Source: Oidiodendron maius Zn
Lineage: Eukaryota; Ascomycota; Leotiomycetes; Myxotrichaceae
Reading direction: 5' to 3'
NCBI GenBank assembly: GCA_000827325.1
Contig: KN832870.1
Location: forward strand, 4,774,001-4,838,000
Length of the DNA stretch: 64,000 bases
The position numbers and the translations under genes were made by a program. The notes under the pieces were generated by a model that made no database searches, was not told the DNA's origin, and saw nothing but the letters and a program-made list of their open reading frames with translations. Of the stretch, positions 41,537 to 53,417 are shown one piece after another. Numbering within the stretch: the stretch's first letter is position 1; the number at the start of each line of letters is the position of its first letter.

Positions 41537-43587
41537 CTACCCCCTCTCTGTCACTGTCCATCTGCGCTTTGTGCCCAACTCACGCATTTTCTCAGCTTCA
41601 CCAGGCGGCCGTGGGGCGCCCCAAAGACCAAGGGGTGCTATGTTGTCTTTTTCATCGTTTTCTTTCATCGGAGATGTAGTGACTGCTTTGTTCTCTCGAT
41701 GAAGGGATGTATCAATAAAGGGTTTCCGCTCAGGTTTCGAAATCACTTCATCTTCAGGCTCTTCCAGAACTTCTTCTCGTGATCCAGGTGGGGTCCAGAG
41801 ACCGACTGAACTTTGTATGTATTTTCTCGGGCCAGAAGTAGCAATGCTGGCAGTTCGGCGCATAGTACCGAGGCTTCCTGATGTAGTCGCAGAGCGAGCA
41901 GCCTTGCTCAGGCTAGCTCCATCCAGCGAACCAGCGTTGGGCCCGAAGCGCTCGCGGAATGCGGGTAGTCCAGAGGCCGAAGGCTGTCTAGACGAGGATG
42001 GAGTAGATGAATTGCTAAGACGCAGATGATCTGTATTTGCGATAATTTTAACATCGTACTGCTTATGCACGTTGATAAGTGCCGAGTTTGTAGGTGATAC
42101 AGATCTGGGAGTCACTTCTAGCGTGGAATTTGGAGTATCGACTGGCGTTTCCTTGCGGAGTGCCATGGTAAGAGATGCTATACCCACATCTACTAAGGCG
42201 GGTTGGTTCGTCAAGGCCCCGATGAGTGCATTGCATCCGGCGCCGTGTGATACGAGAATGAGCACCAAGTCAGTATCGTCCTCAGCACCGTCGCCACATA
42301 TGGCTTCGTCCGAACCGGCAGTTGGTTTTTCTATACGCTTGCCGGGATGGTCATTCTCCTCATACCAAGTGATCAGTTGTTGAAACCCTTTCCGAAATCT
42401 CTTATGCATAGAGCTCCATTCTTCGCCATACTTCCCACCGTCACCACAGTCTGGCGGTCCTCGCATACTATCCCACTGGTAGTCAATGTGGACACAGGCA
42501 TCTCGAGCATGTGCAACATGGCCAGGGGGAATTGGATGTGAGTTTGAGAGCGCATATGTTGGAACAGGCGGTTCATAGAGTCCATGCTCTTGGGGAAGTG
42601 TTGCGGACACCTTATTGGGACTTCTGCCTCGTTTTAAACTCCCGTTACCCAGCACACCATTGAGATTATTTGTATGCTCGTGTTCAGGAAGTGACTGAGC
42701 CAGGGCAGGTAGGCTGGAGAGACTTCCTTCGGTATCCACTTTGGTAGGAAGTACGATGGGACTTCCCCAACCCCCTGGAAACCCTCGAGACTGTGCACTC
42801 ATAATGTCTCGAGCACGTGTGAGATTGCTGTAATCCTCCACACGCAACAGATCTACCTTTGCGCCTGCAACCATCAAGATCGAACTGGGAGGAGGCGTGA
42901 TATGCTCGAAATAGTCAGGGGTTAGCCATTCTCCTAGGAAGGCATCTATGCGTATGGCTGATGTCTTAATATTTTCAGGCTGGTCTGCTGGCTGCTTGTC
43001 CTGTTTCTTGGGCACAAGATCTGTATCTAAAGAGAGCTTCGGAGGGGTTTCCAGACTAGTCTGCTTTGACTTGGATGATGTAGCAACATGCGCTATATTT
43101 TCAGTCTGGGACTGAGGAGAAGTGAGGTAAAGACCGGGTGACTGGGCAAGTCCCGCACTGATGCCAACAGATGTCTGAACACATCGCAAGAAAGGTGAGG
43201 AGTGGATAATAACCCTGTGTTTCCGCTTTCTCTTATTTCCATTCTCGGCTTTCAAGCCTTCAGAGCCTTTTGAGGTAGAGGCGTCGTCATCCGTCTGTCG
43301 ACTCTGTATAATATTCGCAATGCGGGCACCAAGCGCCTTGGACTGATTCCAGCCGCCGTAGGTGAGAGGAGGGTCGTAGGGAGTGGGAGAAGTAAGATGC
43401 CATTGATTGTCAGCGGCATCAAGTCGAGCGCCATGCCTGTGGCCGAATTAGAAGTTTGGCACGGTAGAATTGGCCATCCTCGATCTCCGAAGGCGAAACA
43501 GTTTAGGACAGGTAAATGCCGCTGGGATTGGATTAATTGGATGGCGTCTTACCTGACGACAATCACTATGGATGGTGGCCAGCCCAT
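41537..43587 (-). CDS. Histidine-phosphatase (phosphoglycerate-mutase superfamily) protein with long disordered tail
   Basis: Exons are 43587-43553 (35 nt) and 43436-41537 (644 aa). The small first exon supplies MGWPPSIVIVV and, with the join, the catalytic RHGARLDAADNQWHL. Other active-site parts are TYGGWNQSKALGARIA, RVIIHSSPFLRCVQTS, and the second catalytic His in LILVSHGAGCNALIGAL. Long Ser/Pro-rich linkers separate these blocks, and the last 230 residues are disordered with many possible phosphorylation sites. This layout matches a group of ascomycete proteins annotated as phosphoglycerate mutase family. The substrate is unknown. It shares a 240-base divergent promoter with GPI8. Confidence 0.82.
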
Positions 43588-43829
43588 TACATTGGCAAGC
43601 AATTCAATCTCGCAGCGAAATGTATGAAGTTTTTTTTTATCCAGGTGTCTCACAAAAAGTACCAAGTAACGGGTATGCGGGACATTTTTCAATATGCGGG
43701 ATTGCGGGACAGCTGTTTTATGCCTAAATCGTAAGGCAATCGATTGGTAAACATAGTAGTCAGGGGTAAATGGTTCATCTTAACATCTGTGCAACTAGTT
43801 ATCTGGTTCCATACAGCACAGTGGTCAAT

Positions 43830-44999
43830 ATGAAGTTGAGCAATCTTTTGAAGTTACCTGCGGTCCTGGCGCTGCTGGCTTCAGTGCCAACAGCAGCGGA
43901 GCACACCAGCAACTGGGCTGTCCTGGTATCAACATCGCGGTTCTGGTTCAATTACAGACACCTTGCCAACGTGCTCTCATTATATCGGACAGTCAAGAGA
44001 CTCGGCATCCCCGACTCCCAGATCATTCTTATGCTGCCAGATGACATGGCATGCAACCCACGAAACGCCTTCCCAGGGACAGTCTACAGTAACGCCGACA
44101 GAGCTGTGGATTTATACGGAGATAATATCGAGGTGGACTACCGAGGATATGAAGTCACTGTGGAGAACTTCATACGATTATTAACGGATAGAGTTGGGGA
44201 GGAGATGCCGAGGAGCAAGAGGCTTCTCACGGATGATCGAAGCAATATCTTGGTATACATGACCGGCCATGGTGGGAATGAGTTTCTGAAGTTCCAGGAC
44301 GCCGAGGAGATCAGCGCGTTCGATTTAGCAGACGCCTTCGAGCAGATGTGGGAGAAGAAGAGGTACCATGAGCTCCTCTTCATGATCGATACATGTCAGG
44401 CGAATACCATGTACAGCAAGTTCTACTCGCCAAACATCATCGCAACCGGTTCTTCTGAAATCGACCAGTCTTCATACTCCCATCATGCCGATAATGACGT
44501 TGGAGTTGCTGTTATAGATAGATATACCTACTACAACCTCGACTTCCTGGAGAAGGAGGTCCGAGAGCCCAGCAGCAAGAAGACCCTTGGAGATTTGTTC
44601 GACAGTTATGACGAGGCGAAGATACACTCTCATCCTGGTATCAGGTGGGATTTGTTCGCTGGTGGAGAGCAGGGTGGAAGGGAGAGACTGCTCATGGATT
44701 TCTTTGGCAACGTGCAGAATGTCGAAGTCGACAGTGTTGGGAATGATACTGAGCTGAAAGAAGACTTGCTGCTCCTAGGTAAGAAGATTGCTGAATTACG
44801 GGCACGATCTGAGGCCGAGGAGGCTGCGGAGAGAAATCAAACCTCTCCACGGCCGCTGCTAGAGAATCATACGACGCGTAGGGTCACGGCGGCTAAGGTA
44901 GAGGTGGATGAAAACTGGTGGGGAAAGAAGGCTGTCGGGGCTTGGGCATTGGCGGGTTGTTCATTGGTTTGGCTGGCAGCATCATATATGGAGTCGTAG
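43830..44999 (+). CDS. GPI8: GPI-anchor transamidase catalytic subunit Gpi8 (PIG-K)
   Basis: Single exon, 389 aa if ATG 43830 is used. It gives an ideal signal peptide (KLSNLLKLPAVLALLASVPTAAEHTSNWAVL). An in-frame ATG at 43770 would add 20 residues before the signal and is less likely. The peptidase C13 domain has FWFNYRHLANVLSLYRTVK, IILMLPDDMACNPRNAFPG, the catalytic His in LVYMTGHGGNEFLKFQD and the catalytic Cys in LLFMIDTCQANTMY. The C-terminal membrane segment is GAWALAGCSLVWLAASY. It is the ER-lumen enzyme that cuts the C-terminal signal of proteins and attaches the GPI anchor, in a complex with Gaa1, Gpi16, Gpi17 and Gab1. Confidence 0.95.
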   Translation: MKLSNLLKLPAVLALLASVPTAAEHTSNWAVLVSTSRFWFNYRHLANVLSLYRTVKRLGIPDSQIILMLPDDMACNPRNAFPGTVYSNADRAVDLYGDNIEVDYRGYEVTVENFIRLLTDRVGEEMPRSKRLLTDDRSNILVYMTGHGGNEFLKFQDAEEISAFDLADAFEQMWEKKRYHELLFMIDTCQANTMYSKFYSPNIIATGSSEIDQSSYSHHADNDVGVAVIDRYTYYNLDFLEKEVREPSSKKTLGDLFDSYDEAKIHSHPGIRWDLFAGGEQGGRERLLMDFFGNVQNVEVDSVGNDTELKEDLLLLGKKIAELRARSEAEEAAERNQTSPRPLLENHTTRRVTAAKVEVDENWWGKKAVGAWALAGCSLVWLAASYMES

Positions 45000-47444
45000 A
45001 ATATACGTTGGGGCGTTTTATGTAAATTAATCTCACAATTTTTCGTGGAGTAAGTACAAATGAGTATTATATGAAGAGGCTCTGTAGGTGGAAGTTTATT
45101 TCATCTCGTATATTTCCAAAACGATGTGTTGAGAGATGGACTTCCATATGGAAAATTACCTCTCAATCAGCATGCCGACGTGTTCTGGCACAAATAATCC
45201 AATGGATAGAATATTTAAATGACAGGTATCCAAATATATGTTTAGCATAGCGTCGTGGTTCTATTTTATGGAGTTGCCTCCTGGAATTGAGAAACGTCGG
45301 AGGGGAGGAGTTTCCCTGTTTGCTTGACGCTGTGGATAAACAGAATGATATAGAGTAGGATTAGGAGATGAGAAGATTTGTTGATGGAAAGTGGAAGATT
45401 CTTTGCAAAGGCGAGACAAATTTGTAGCATTTGACTCTGCTGGAGCAAATATAAGTTATGGAACACCCGGCTCTCAAATGATATGGAGCCGTTCTTCATG
45501 ATTACAGCCATGCTTCTTCTCAGAACAAATAACGTAGGTAGAGAAGTTATATAGGCGTCATCAGATGTATTCTGCAGCTATGGGATCAATATGAGCATGA
45601 ATTAGAGTTTGGATACTGAAGGAAGCTGCGAATATCAACAATCACTTCGCTTGACCTCGCGAAGAAGCGAGTCCTAGAGTCCCCAAGAGTTCAAAAATAA
45701 AAACAGATCCAAAAATAAAAAAAATGTCAGGGAAGCCTGCCGTATCTGCGGTCCCTGGGAAATCCGAGGAAAGCTACGTATTGCGTGTGAAATCAATATA
45801 CCTAAGGTCGGACTCCAATCGGCACCACCCTTCCCCAGGCAGGCTGGAGTTGATCGACCGTTAGAAGGGCAACTGACCCACACGGCCGTTACAGGTTAAC
45901 GAAAAACTCCAAATTTGGATTATATACTTACCCAAGTAATATGACCACCCCGCCAAATTCCAAAACGGGTAACCACGCTGCATTAATTAGTATTCTGATG
46001 ATCGGGGTAAAGGCTTTGAGGATTCGAATTATCAAACCAATTAAATTTGCATGTCAATTAGGTGATGGTGGCCCATTTTGGTTATACATCACTCCAAGCT
46101 TGGGTGACCACCATCTGCCAATTCCAGACAAATGCACTTTATTTGACCGAATAAAGCTTGACAGACAGAATGCAAAGCTTAGAGCAGCGATATGAACAAG
46201 TCATATGACAGAGATATATTTGAATAAAAATCCGCAATTCCGACTTGGACTTAATGCTGAGAGGAGAGGTCGCAAAGATGGTCGCTGGAAGGTAAAGTTA
46301 CCTTCTTTTGAAAGGATATTTCGCACCAGATTCAAAAGTAGGATGACTGAATAGACAATGTAGTGTGATAAATTGAATCAAATGAAAAAAAGGGATATCT
46401 CAAGCTTTCCGAGTCGGACGCCTAAGAAAGAGGACATGGTACCCAGTAATATGCATCTATTATTCACGGTTCTTTCTCTTGTCTTGGACGTATTGGCATC
46501 CTAGATCGAGCTACTTGCTGAATCTTATATAAGTCTTCTTATTTCATGGCGAGAGTGATAGGTTGATAAGGTGTCCGACTGAAAATATGCATAGAACTAT
46601 CACCAACCTCTAGGCCAAGGGTGCGAAACGGCAAGTGCTTCTGATTTGAGAAATCTCTCAACCACTCATTGTAGAATCAATCAACAAGATCAGATATGAA
46701 CTCAAGAACGCTCATGATGGCTGGTTCTCAAAATTTTGCTCATTTCTGGAGCGGAGAAAACTTCTCTGCAGGAAGCAAAGAACATCCGAACTATCATGAT
46801 TCTGGGAGGCACTACTGTATATATGCGATCCAGTATTCATCAAAGTATCCATACTGCACACTCTCAGCGAGGCAATGGTGTGGACATAATGTTTTTCAAG
46901 AGATGAATGAAGAAGAGTGGGAGTGATCCTCTGGAGATGAGGTTGAAATGTGAATGAGGCTCGGCGGGAGTTCTAACCGGAAACGCACAGACCTAGATAC
47001 CATTTTACGGATTAGGGTACTTTTGACGCTCCTGGCATGATTCGTATTACTGTCGGTAATTGTTTGCAGCATTGATACAATAGCTTAAAATTACACATAT
47101 TACCGCGTAAAGTAACTGGTGACAGAGTTTAAGCAAGGCATTCCGAGATGGGGAGGTACTGACGCGCTGTGTCGGGGATGCTCAATTCCATGCAGCGTCT
47201 GATACGCATTGAATTAACCGGATTTAAGATAGTACTGCTAAGGGCATTAACTTGTCAGAATTCTGCCCTGTTGGATTTTTACAATACATGGCAAAGTTAA
47301 GCAGCATTGGTTGCTAAATGGCAATTTTCGTTTATTTGGTACTGTCAAAAGTACATTGAAATGCAGCCCTTTCCCACTAAAATGCGGATATCTATTGTCA
47401 CCCTAATATATGTTCAGAATGTATGTAAATCAGCTCATCTAAGA
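45000..47444. other. AT-rich gene-poor interval
   Basis: 2.4 kb between GPI8 (+) and MSC2 (-), convergent. Composition is AT-rich, with A-runs at about 45705-45725. Short frames (45941-46195, 46696-46926) have no recognisable domain. A string resembling part of 5S rRNA (gggtgaccacca, about 46100) stands alone and was not accepted. It is much longer than needed for two 3' ends, so it may be worn repeat DNA, but no repeat family is identifiable. Confidence 0.5.
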
Positions 47445-49458
47445 TCAGCTAAGGCGCGACGTATTGGAAGGGTTCTTCCGACTTGAGTTCCCTCCACACC
47501 AGCAGCTTGTATCACCGTCCTTCTCTACTTGCACCACGACATCTAAGCCGCGTCCTCGCAGGAAAGCTCTTGTTCTCTCTCTAACGTCATCAAGATCTGA
47601 TCCCCGAGTAGCTATTATGTGCATCGAGCCTAGGACGTGCTCCTTCTCGTTGTCTATTACATTGTCCGCCATCCAGAAACGCGGCACGCAGTAACTTGCG
47701 ACGCCGCGCAGGTCGCTCACTCCGGCGAGCGTGTTCCGGAGACTATATTCTGTCTCGTCTGGGACTGTGAGAAGGAGCTTTTTGGCGCTGCTTTTAATGA
47801 GGGGGATAGAAGACATGAAGATTAGACCTGCAATCACACAAGATGCTAACGGGTCCCAGCCATTCCATCCCACAAAGTGGATCAGAGCGGTGGACACCAT
47901 AACGGCAGCACTGCCCATGGTGTCGGCCAGAACATGTAGCCAGATACCGTACATGTTTTCATTATCGTGTGAATGAGAATGAGAGTGTGGTGGGCGAGGA
48001 GTTTGAGGACTTCTAGCTGAGAGCAGCGGGCTGTAGTTAGTATCATGATCATGGTCAGCATGCCCATCATGGTCATGTCCATGGTTGTGAGAGTGTCCAT
48101 GGCCGTGATCATGACCAGCATGACCATGGTGTCCGAAGCAGGCCATTCCAACTAGGTTGACAGCCAACCCTAGACCGCTGACAACAAACAGCTCTCCAAG
48201 GCGCTTGGTCTCACGGCCTTCTGCAAGTCTCTCCGTTGCTTCAATCATGATCTCGATACTTATCAGCCTACAATAGTTAGTTAGATGTCTTGATATACGC
48301 GAGACTAGCTTACATCAAGAATACTCCATTTCCGAAGCCAGATAAACTTTCGATTTTCCCAAACCCATATGGGAATCGTTCGCTTGGCGGCCACTTACTA
48401 GCAACTGCTGCAAAGAGTCCCACGGCCAAAGCTAAGCAGTCGAAAAACATGTGTACGCTATCGCTGAGGAGTCCGAGAGAGTCGGTCAAGAAGCCGTAAC
48501 AGGCCTGAATAATCATAAATACAAAGTTGAGACTGGTGCTGTTAACATCTTTACTTCCAAACCAATTATATATTTCCTACCTCATGAAGTAAAAGATCCT
48601 TCGGGAGTCTTTATCGGCCATTATTGTGTGCAGGAGTGGCCATCGTAAGATCCAAGGGAGGATGAGGTTTGTGAATCTCGAACGCGGCTGCACTGAGACA
48701 ACATCTATAGGGTTATGCTCATGATGATGATGGTGATGATGATGATGATGATGATGATCGTCATGGTCGTTGTGGTCGTGATGGGCGTGGTTATGAGGAG
48801 GAAGATCTGTTTCAATTCGTGGAGGGTCGTAAGGTTCTATCGGTGAACGGATATGTTCCGCGGAGAGTCCTGACGGACCGGCGGTATACGGCTGCTTCTG
48901 GAAGTGTGGTGCAGCATCTTGCTCATGGCCGCCTGCAATTTGATTGTAGTCGGAAAGTGCCTCTGAGTAGGAGTAGGCGTGTAATGTTCCCCTTGGTCGC
49001 TCTTGTCTCAGCGACCTCGAGGCATTGCTTGAGTGAGATCGACCTGGGGAGTGAGAATGCGAATGGCCGTGGCCATGGTGGCCATGGGTCATGGCAGAAG
49101 CGGGAAGAATATAGGACGCCGCCATGCTCATGCTATGGGCGTCTGGTTTGTGTATCGAGCGTTGACGCCCGATCGGTGCTATCTCCTCTCCATGTGTGCC
49201 TTGCAGGTGGCTTTCGATGCTGCGTGGATGGAATGCTTGGCTCTGGTGGCGACCACGCAACTCGGCTGGCAATATAGAGTAGAGAGCGATATCTGGCTGA
49301 CCGTCGTTGCGACTGTCGTTATTGAGGTCGTGGCCGTCGTGGTGGTAGGGTCGAAGGATTGAGTGAGCAGGTGATGTTGATCCTCTTGTTGATTCCCGTC
49401 CGCTACCCCTGGAATGGGGTGGCCGAGGTCGATCCCCTGATATTGCAGGGACCCCCAC
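47445..49458 (-). CDS. MSC2: Cation-diffusion-facilitator zinc transporter Msc2 (ER/Golgi), 5' end unresolved
   Basis: Exons are about 49458-48581, 48532-48314 and 48267-47445 (roughly 640 codons). The joins give IFYFMSLNFVFMIIQ and GNGVFLMLISIEIMIEA. The frame upstream of 49458 closes at a TAA without an ATG, so a small 5' exon is probably missing from this model; the next internal ATG would drop conserved-looking sequence. The N-terminus is Ser/His-rich (MTHGHHGHGHSHSHSPG) and carries a run of 12 His. The transporter core has GLLSDSVHMFFDCLAL and WLHVLADTMGSAAVMVSTAL, each with the H-x3-D zinc site (SDSVHMFFD, HVLAD). Between them is a second His-rich loop (HDHGHGHSHNHGHDHDGHAD). Msc2 with Zrg17 brings zinc into the ER lumen. 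Confidence 0.88.
48722..48764 (-). repeat. ATG/CAT trinucleotide microsatellite encoding a His run in MSC2
   Basis: On the plus strand, atgatgatgg then tgatgatgatgatgatg repeats; read on the minus strand it encodes about 12 consecutive His. Trinucleotide runs like this change length readily, so the His count probably differs between strains. Confidence 0.8.
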
Positions 49459-49656
49459 AACGCGACCGCCTGGTAACGCAACCCGGACTTATGCCAGCCA
49501 CAGCTGAATGAAAGGACTGTGGAATGCTGGACTATATCTCGCAGGGATATCTTTGCCAGAATACACTCAACTCGTACGTGCGAAGAGTTCGCTAATAATG
49601 CTGCGGCAATAATGCCACGCCAATTGCCTTCGCTCTGAAGATAAGCTTCACGCATC

Positions 49657-51157
49657 ATGCTAGAAAATCTCTTGGGCCTGGCTGTGATAGCCTCCACGGC
49701 TCTGACTCTGGTTCTACTGCTGCTGCCGAGTCGATATGTCAACACATCACCCCCCCAAAAGACAGCATCGGGCGAGGGAAGAATGGAGCCTGCAATTTCC
49801 GTCCAGGTGCTGGTACTCGGAGACATTGGGCGCAGTCCCAGGATGCAATATCATGCTATGAGTATAGCCAAACATGGTGGAAGAGTAGATGTTATAGGAT
49901 ATAAAGGTGGATACAATGCTCAATCCTCTCAATCAAGGCCTAGCTAATGCCACTTAGAATCTGCACTCCACCCGGGTCTTGTTGGGAACCCTCTAATTAC
50001 GATCGTGCCTCTTCCTCCTCCGCCTAAACTTCTTCGATCAAATGCATTGCCATTCATACTTGCTGGACCTCTAAAAGTATTATGGCAGATATGGAGTCTA
50101 GTCCATATCCTTAGCTATGCCACCAAACCAGCTCGATGGCTCCTGGTTCAGGTAAATTTTACACTTCCAAATGAGAGTTGTGCTGATAGCTAGAAAACAG
50201 AATCCCCCTTCAATTCCTACACTCTTCGTCTCGATAATAGTCTGCTTCTTCCGAAACACTCATCTGATAATTGATTGGCATAATTATGGCTGGACTATTC
50301 TCGCCGGAACTAGAGGCTCGTCACACCCATTCACGAAACTTTCCAAAGAGTACGAAGCTATCCTGGGCCGATGGGCACCGACTGTTTCTTTTACTGTAAC
50401 GGATGCCATGGCTCGCCAACTCAAAAACCCTCCATATGATATTCAGTCTCCTATACTCACTCTCCACGACCGTCCCGCAGCTATATTCCAGCCCATAAAC
50501 AGCTCAGAAGCACGCCGGGATTTCCTCGTCCGCCTGCCACAGACGAGCAGTCAGGCAGAGAGTATAATGGCAGGAAAAAAACGATTGTTAGTGAGCAGTA
50601 CGTCCTGGACCCCAGATGAAGACTTCAATCTCCTTCTGGAGGCATTATGTGCATACTCCACCTCAAAACGTAAGGGGCTTCCTCCCGTGCTCGCCATCAT
50701 CACCGGCAAAGGGCCGCAGAAGCAAATGTACCTTGACAAGATAACCTCCCTTATCGCGACTTCTAAACTCAGTAATGTAATCATCTCTCCTGCTTGGCTT
50801 AGTGCAGAAGATTACGCCACGTTGCTAGCGTGCGCCGATTTAGGAGTGTGCTTGCATAAGAGCAGCAGTGGAGTGGATCTACCGATGAAAGTGGTGGATA
50901 TGTTTGGCGCAGGCCTGCCGGTGATAGGGTATGCCGATTATGAGAGCTGGGGAGAGCTCGTGAAAGAGGGGGTGAATGGAAAGGGATTTGTGACGAGTGA
51001 GGACTTATCAAGTGTGCTGGAAGAGTTGTTTGGAGAGAAGGATGGGAAAACACTGGCACATCTGAGGAATGGTGCTATAAAGGAGGGGAGTAGGAGGTGG
51101 GATGAGGAATGGGATGGAGTTGCAGGCAGACTTCTGGGACTCTGTGACCTGAACTAG
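49657..51157 (+). CDS. ALG1: Beta-1,4-mannosyltransferase Alg1 (GT33)
   Basis: Exons are 49657-49906, 49958-50151 and 50201-51157 (466 aa). The joins give [17 protein letters not shown] and [16 protein letters not shown] membrane anchor lies at the N-terminus ([20 protein letters not shown]). Family marks are [100 protein letters not shown] and [11 protein letters not shown]. Alg1 adds the first mannose to GlcNAc2-PP-dolichol on the cytosolic face of the ER. Intron 1 has a weak donor (GTGGAT), but without it the frame ends at once and LHPGLVGNP is lost. It starts about 200 bases from MSC2, head to head. Confidence 0.95.
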
Positions 51158-51435
51158 AGATCAAATAAATGGGGCCTAGATCTAAATAGATAGCATCATT
51201 CTCTCGAGTACAAACCGGGGAGATTCATGTAATGCATTTGAAGCAAGCAACATTCACAGCTGTCCTGAGAACACCATAAACAGACACGATAGACGACATG
51301 ATTATGTTTGCAGTATTTCACGGTATTGCAGGATGCCGCTAAGATAGATGTTATGTGCATGCCAGACGAACGCCCTTCCATATATCTTTCGTCGCAATAA
51401 ACACTTATTTCCCTTCATATATCCGCTAACAACTC

Positions 51436-52067
51436 CTAATCCTCTCCCAAACTCTCCCTCACCACCTTCCTGCATATCCTCTTAAACTCCTTGCTGCCTT
51501 CCTTCTCTTCTCTCCACAGTCTTGCCGCCTCGACATTTGCAGGACTCTCGTCATTCGGACCATGTAACAGGCTAATGACACTCAACAGAATCGTCTCAGG
51601 GGTCTGCACTGGCGACCAGCGCTCTGCCGCCGTCTCGTACCCATATTGGTCGTCCTCAGGTGGGTGCAGGATCGAGATACAAAGCTGGCCGGTGGGGTAA
51701 ATGTTGGGGTGAAAGGGGATAGGATCTTTGAAGGTCAGGGACGGTGGAGAGAGAGGATAGTTGGGTGGGAAGGAGAGAATGCAGCGGAAATTGCCCCCTG
51801 TGGTAGAGAAATAGGGTAGTTAGTATATGCTGAGGAAGAAAGTGTGATATTGGCGGAGAACGAGACAGGAAGGATGGGAGTACCTCCGTAGTATTTGCAG
51901 TCATCGCTGATCATGAGCATGACTTCCCACTCAAACACATTGTCGTCGACTAATCCACAGGAGATTCCAGGGAGGTCTTTAGCATCTTGCATGTATTTTA
52001 GCTGGCGCTTTAGAAGGCCCGCCGCGCCTGAGGAGGCTTGCGATGGAGTCGATCTGCTGGAACTCAT
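51436..52067 (-). CDS. Ubiquitin-conjugating enzyme E2, Ubc7/UBE2G type
   Basis: Exons are 52067-51884 and 51797-51436 (181 aa). ATG 52067 gives MSSSRSTPSQASSG before the E2 fold; the frame upstream has only GTG. The join gives KYYGGGNFRCILSFPPNYP. The active-site Cys is in FHPNIYPTGQLCISILHPP. It is followed by the acidic insertion EDDQYGYETAAERWSPVQ, which is the mark of the Ubc7/UBE2G group, and then LSVISLLHGPNDESPANVEA. Ubc7 in yeast works with Cue1 and the Hrd1 and Doa10 ligases in ER-associated degradation. Whether this is Ubc7 itself or a close paralogue (UBE2G1/R-like) needs a tree. Confidence 0.9.
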
Positions 52068-52480
52068 ACTGAAAGCTTTGGAGGAGGATGTTATGGCAAG
52101 ATTATGGATCTCCCTTGCATTGGTGAATTGAGGCGTGGGTTGCTGGAAGAGGGGTTGCGTCTTTGGAGGCACGCGGGCACTGTGGCGACTCGATGGTCAG
52201 GGATCTCCCCTCAAACTAGACAAGAATATTACCGCGTCTGCTGAATTGCGTCATGCCGTGCCTTGCATGTTGCGCATGAAGGGAGGATGAGCAGTTAGAG
52301 TTTGGTTTTGTCGGTTTAGTGATTGTGATGCGGTGCAGTTAAATCGACTTTGGCGGGGTCGCTTCGGAGTTTCGGGGTTAATGGGGATTTTGCTTCAGCT
52401 CTCAGTGAATTTGTAAAGGCAATTTTCAACCCACTTATATTCTCATGTTTTTATTGTAAGTTCTAATTTGCATCTAATGG
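52068..52480. other. Intergenic region
   Basis: About 410 bases: promoter of the E2 gene and 3' flank of the dehydrogenase gene, both on the minus strand. No feature recognised. Confidence 0.5.
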
Positions 52481-53417
52481 TTACAATATGGCTTGAGCAC
52501 TTATTATGCCTAATTCTTTTAGTGGTATCTGTTTACCATCCCACCTCCATAATTTCCCTCCATGAGTGTCCCTTGTCGCGACATCAATTACTTCAATAAT
52601 CCCGTTCACATTTTGCTCAATAGTCATAGCTGCTTTCTCAGCTCCAAAGGCTTTTGCCCCACGATTGCCCATATCTGTCTGAACCCACCTACAATAAGTT
52701 AGAGTCATCTCGGCATACAAATTTATAGACTCTTGAGACCCCGGATCAAGAGGAAATGCAGTAGGCTGTGGTTCCTCATTATGGATTTCCTTGGTAAGGT
52801 AATGGATGACGAATTTCGATGGGGCATACGTAGCGTTTGGAAAGGCTATCATCTCCCTACGAATAGTAAGTATGCTTGAAGATCGTTCCAAAGATCTTGA
52901 GCACGACATACCAAATGTCCCAGTTAGCCACAGGAAACAATTGCATTGAGTAATATATATCACGTACCGTGAGATATGCTGCAGACATGCCTAGGCTCAC
53001 CCATATAAGGCTTTTAGCCTTTTTCAATAAGGGCAGAGTGGCCTGGTAGAGCCAAATAATGCCATAAACATTGACGTCAATATGTTTCCGCATATCCTCA
53101 ACCCTGACTTCGGAAACCTTAGGCCATATATAGGCAGTACCAGCGTTGGCAATAAGAATATCAATGCGATTAATGCCTTGGGATGTAAGCTGATTCATGC
53201 GATCCGCTGCATCTGTTTCAACAGTTGACTCAATTTCGATAATCAGAAGAGAGGTTCTTTCAGCCTTTGGCAGTTTGGCCAGAGCCTTGGAGGTGCTATG
53301 ATGTGGATTACGGACGCCAGCAACAATAGTGTGATATGGTTTGGCTAGGTAGAGTTTGAGCAAGCCTTTGCCCAGGCCTCTGTTAGCACCAATGATCAGC
53401 ACAATAGTTGAATGCAT
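52481..53417 (-). CDS. Short-chain dehydrogenase/reductase (SDR), norsolorinate-ketoreductase/sniffer-like
   Basis: Exons are 53417-52968, 52852-52719 and 52688-52481 (263 aa), phases consistent. The Rossmann start is TIVLIIGANRGLGKGLLKLY (the TGxxxGxG variant). DILIANAGTAYIWP matches the NAG motif. The catalytic Ser is in LIWVSLGMSA and the Tyr-x3-Lys in ATYAPSKFVIHYL, then WVQTDMGNRGAKAFG. The exon 2 acceptor is unusual (GGGAG at 52854-52853), chosen because the nearby TAG acceptor breaks the frame; residues at that join are uncertain. Members reduce ketones in secondary or stress metabolism, often with NADPH. The substrate is unknown. It lies at the edge of an AT-rich desert. Confidence 0.75.

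Noticed and set aside
43770-43829. Upstream ATG of GPI8 adding 20 residues
   Set aside because: The extension precedes and spoils a normal signal peptide; ATG 43830 gives the expected start.
46085-46130. 5S-rRNA-like string gggtgaccaccat
   Set aside because: Only about 12 bases match; the rest of the 5S gene, including the internal control region, is absent on both sides.
49179-49826. 215-codon minus-strand open frame overlapping the starts of MSC2 and ALG1
   Set aside because: It lies in another frame than MSC2, runs antisense through ALG1 exon 1, begins without usual context and has no recognisable domain.
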